Assembly: GCA_023441965.1 (NCBI GenBank) | Contig: JAEZNB010000118.1 | Coordinates: 1-24,172, forward strand | DNA length: 24,172 bases | Reading direction: 5' to 3' | From: Bacillota bacterium | Lineage (GTDB): Bacteria > Bacillota > Clostridia > Lachnospirales > Lachnospiraceae | Shown: positions 22,764 through 24,172 of the stretch, in pieces | Layout of the letters: the number at the start of each line of letters is the position of its first letter | Numbering within the stretch: the stretch's first letter is position 1 | Translations under genes and position numbers: made by a program | Notes under the pieces: model-generated | The model's database searches: none | Seen by the model: the letters and a program-made list of their open reading frames with translations, nothing else | Told to the model about the DNA's origin: nothing

Positions 22764-23966
22764 ATGAAATATATCGTAATACTGGGGGATGGAATGGCAG
22801 ATGAGCCACTGCCTGAGCTGGGAAATAAAACCCCTCTGATGGAGGCGGTAACCCCGCAGCTGGATCAACTGGCCCACAAATCAGAAATAGGAATGGCCTA
22901 TACCATTCCGGAGGGAATGAAGCCGGGCAGTGATACAGCCAATCTGGCAGTTCTAGGCTACGACCCCAGAAAGTATTACTCCGGACGCTCTCCTCTGGAG
23001 GCCTTAAGCATCGGAGTGGATATGAAGATGACGGATATTGCACTAAGGTGTAATGTCGTAACGCTTTCTGAGGATGATCTCCCTTATGAGCAGAAGACGA
23101 TCTTAGATCACAGCTCAGGCGAAATCGCTACCGAGGATGCCGCTATCCTCATCGAAGCAGTTCGCAAGGAGCTGGAGAATGATATCTATAAATACTATGT
23201 GGGAACCAGTTACCGCCATCTGACGATCTGGGATCGGGGAGAAGTGGTAGACTTAACCCCACCCCACGATATCCTGGGCAGGGTCATCGGTGACTATCTT
23301 CCGAAGGAAGAGGCTCTGAAAGAAATGATGAAGAAGAGCTATGATATCTTAAATCACCATCCCTTGAACATGGAACGGCAGGAGAAGGGATTAAATAAGG
23401 CCAACTCCATCTGGTTCTGGGGTGCGGGAACGAAGCCGGCCCTTACCTCCTTTGAGGAGAAGAACCATAAGAAGGGGGCTATGATATCTGCAGTCGATCT
23501 GCTGAAGGGAATTGCAGTCGGCGCAGGGATGAAGGTGATCGAGGTGCCGGGAGCGGACGGGACCCTTCATACGAACTATGAAGGCAAGGCCCTGGCAGCA
23601 GTAAAGGTATTATTGGAAGAGGATTATGATTTTGTATATATTCATGTAGAGGCTCCGGATGAGATGGGTCATCAGGGGAATATTCAGAATAAGATCAAGG
23701 CCATCGAGTTTCTGGATCAGAGGGTAATCAAGATTGTTACAGAGGAGCTGAGCAAGGCAGGAGCAGCTTTCAGAATGCTCATCATGCCCGATCATCCCAC
23801 ACCGATTCGCTTAAGAACCCATACCAGCGACCCGGTACCCTATCTCTTATACGACAGTACAAGGGAGCAAAAGCATGCTTTCTTCTATAACGAAGCAGAG
23901 GGGAAAGCCGCAGGCAATGTGATCAGAGAAGGATATACTGTGATAGACAGACTATTCAGAGTATAA
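22764..23966 (+). CDS. ApgM-like phosphoglycerate mutase family protein, possible homoserine kinase
   Basis: The 400-residue protein belongs to the archaeal-type cofactor-independent phosphoglycerate mutase group of the alkaline phosphatase superfamily. Metal-binding motifs are visible: KYIVILGDGMADEP at the start, the nucleophile region MKPGSDTANLAVLGYDP, HVEAPDEMGHQGN and PDHPTPIRLRTHTSDPVPY near the end. AAAGGAA (22748-22754) lies nine bases before ATG 22764. A subgroup of this family is named proposed homoserine kinase because it lies beside threonine genes where ThrB is missing; its position directly after hom, in the same apparent operon, fits that. The sequence alone does not decide between the mutase and kinase roles. 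No ordinary thrB or thrC is in the window. Confidence 0.88.
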   Translation: MKYIVILGDGMADEPLPELGNKTPLMEAVTPQLDQLAHKSEIGMAYTIPEGMKPGSDTANLAVLGYDPRKYYSGRSPLEALSIGVDMKMTDIALRCNVVTLSEDDLPYEQKTILDHSSGEIATEDAAILIEAVRKELENDIYKYYVGTSYRHLTIWDRGEVVDLTPPHDILGRVIGDYLPKEEALKEMMKKSYDILNHHPLNMERQEKGLNKANSIWFWGAGTKPALTSFEEKNHKKGAMISAVDLLKGIAVGAGMKVIEVPGADGTLHTNYEGKALAAVKVLLEEDYDFVYIHVEAPDEMGHQGNIQNKIKAIEFLDQRVIKIVTEELSKAGAAFRMLIMPDHPTPIRLRTHTSDPVPYLLYDSTREQKHAFFYNEAEGKAAGNVIREGYTVIDRLFRV

Positions 23967-23994
23967 AACATATCAAGCCCTTGGGCAAAAATAA

Positions 23995-24172
23995 GGGGCT
24001 GTTTCAAAATAATTATAGAGCTACAAGAGGTTCCCTATATGTTCTCCTCACACACTGGTTGCTGGACAGATTTTGATTATATGCGCCATCTTCGGACGCA
24101 CACGTCCGCATTTGGCATCATATAATCATCAATCTGTTCAGCAAACAGTGCATTATGGGAAACATAAAGGGG
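23995..24172. mobile_element. Left part of a MITE-like long inverted-repeat element
   Basis: From GGGGCTGTTTCAAAAT (23995-24010), a sequence like the ends of some insertion sequences, the DNA forms a long imperfect palindrome. The centre is CGGACG-CACA-CGTCCG (24093-24108). Outward, GCCA/TGGC, GATTATATG (24075-24083) with CATATAATC (24119-24127), ACAGATT with AATCTGT, TTGCTG with CAGCAA and CACTG (24053-24057) with CAGTG (24146-24150) pair in order. If symmetric it would end near 24206, just outside the window. There is no open frame, so any mobility would need a transposase in trans. A large structured terminator or non-coding RNA is the alternative. Confidence 0.55.

Overview
The window is ordinary chromosomal DNA from a motile, low-to-moderate GC Clostridia, most likely a Lachnospiraceae of the Anaerocolumna/Lachnoclostridium type. 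That placement is inference. It rests on strong AAGGAGG-type ribosome binding sites, compact sigma-A promoters with a TGn extension, an Mbl-FlhO-FlhP cluster, an archaeal-type phosphoglycerate mutase beside homoserine dehydrogenase, and Firmicutes families such as CvfB, YvyF and YjfB. I saw no tRNA, rRNA, CRISPR array, phage gene or intact transposase gene.

Layout. (1) 50-1314: tuf (EF-Tu) with a strong terminator. (2) 1548-4965: promoter, long leader and an operon of mbl (cell shape), flhO and flhP (flagellar distal rod) and a rod-binding protein, with palindromic repeats between genes. (3) 5143-7362: recD2 helicase. (4) 7609-9720: a sugar-nucleotidyltransferase, comF and the flagellar-operon zinc protein yvyF. 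(5) 9741-11628: cvfB (minus strand), a divergent SAM methyltransferase, and a 57-aa minus-strand YjfB-type motility protein. (6) 11781-14334: trxB, with a PerR/Fur-like dyad over its promoter, then a secreted SH3-NlpC/P60 cell-wall hydrolase behind a fully consensus promoter followed by a WalR-like box. (7) 14413-14983: a stand-alone PilZ (c-di-GMP) protein. (8) 14984-15551: a long AT-rich gene-free stretch holding three perfect DnaA boxes, one near-match and several inverted repeats. (9) 15552-20746: hpf, secA, prfB (with its programmed +1 frameshift) and cheW. (10) 20892-23966: ACT-domain protein, homoserine dehydrogenase and an ApgM-like protein that may act as the homoserine kinase. (11) 23995-24172: the left part of a long inverted-repeat element cut by the window end.

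How the genes fit together. Many loci concern the cell envelope and motility: Mbl, rod proteins, a wall hydrolase, SecA, PilZ, CheW, YjfB and YvyF. The parts comF-yvyF and hpf-secA-prfB recall the Bacillus subtilis comF-to-prfB region, here separated by unrelated genes. The best leads for something undescribed are the DnaA-box cluster far from any replication gene, the promoter-overlapping operators of trxB and the NlpC/P60 gene, the hom-apgM pairing, and the palindromic/MITE-like intergenic elements.
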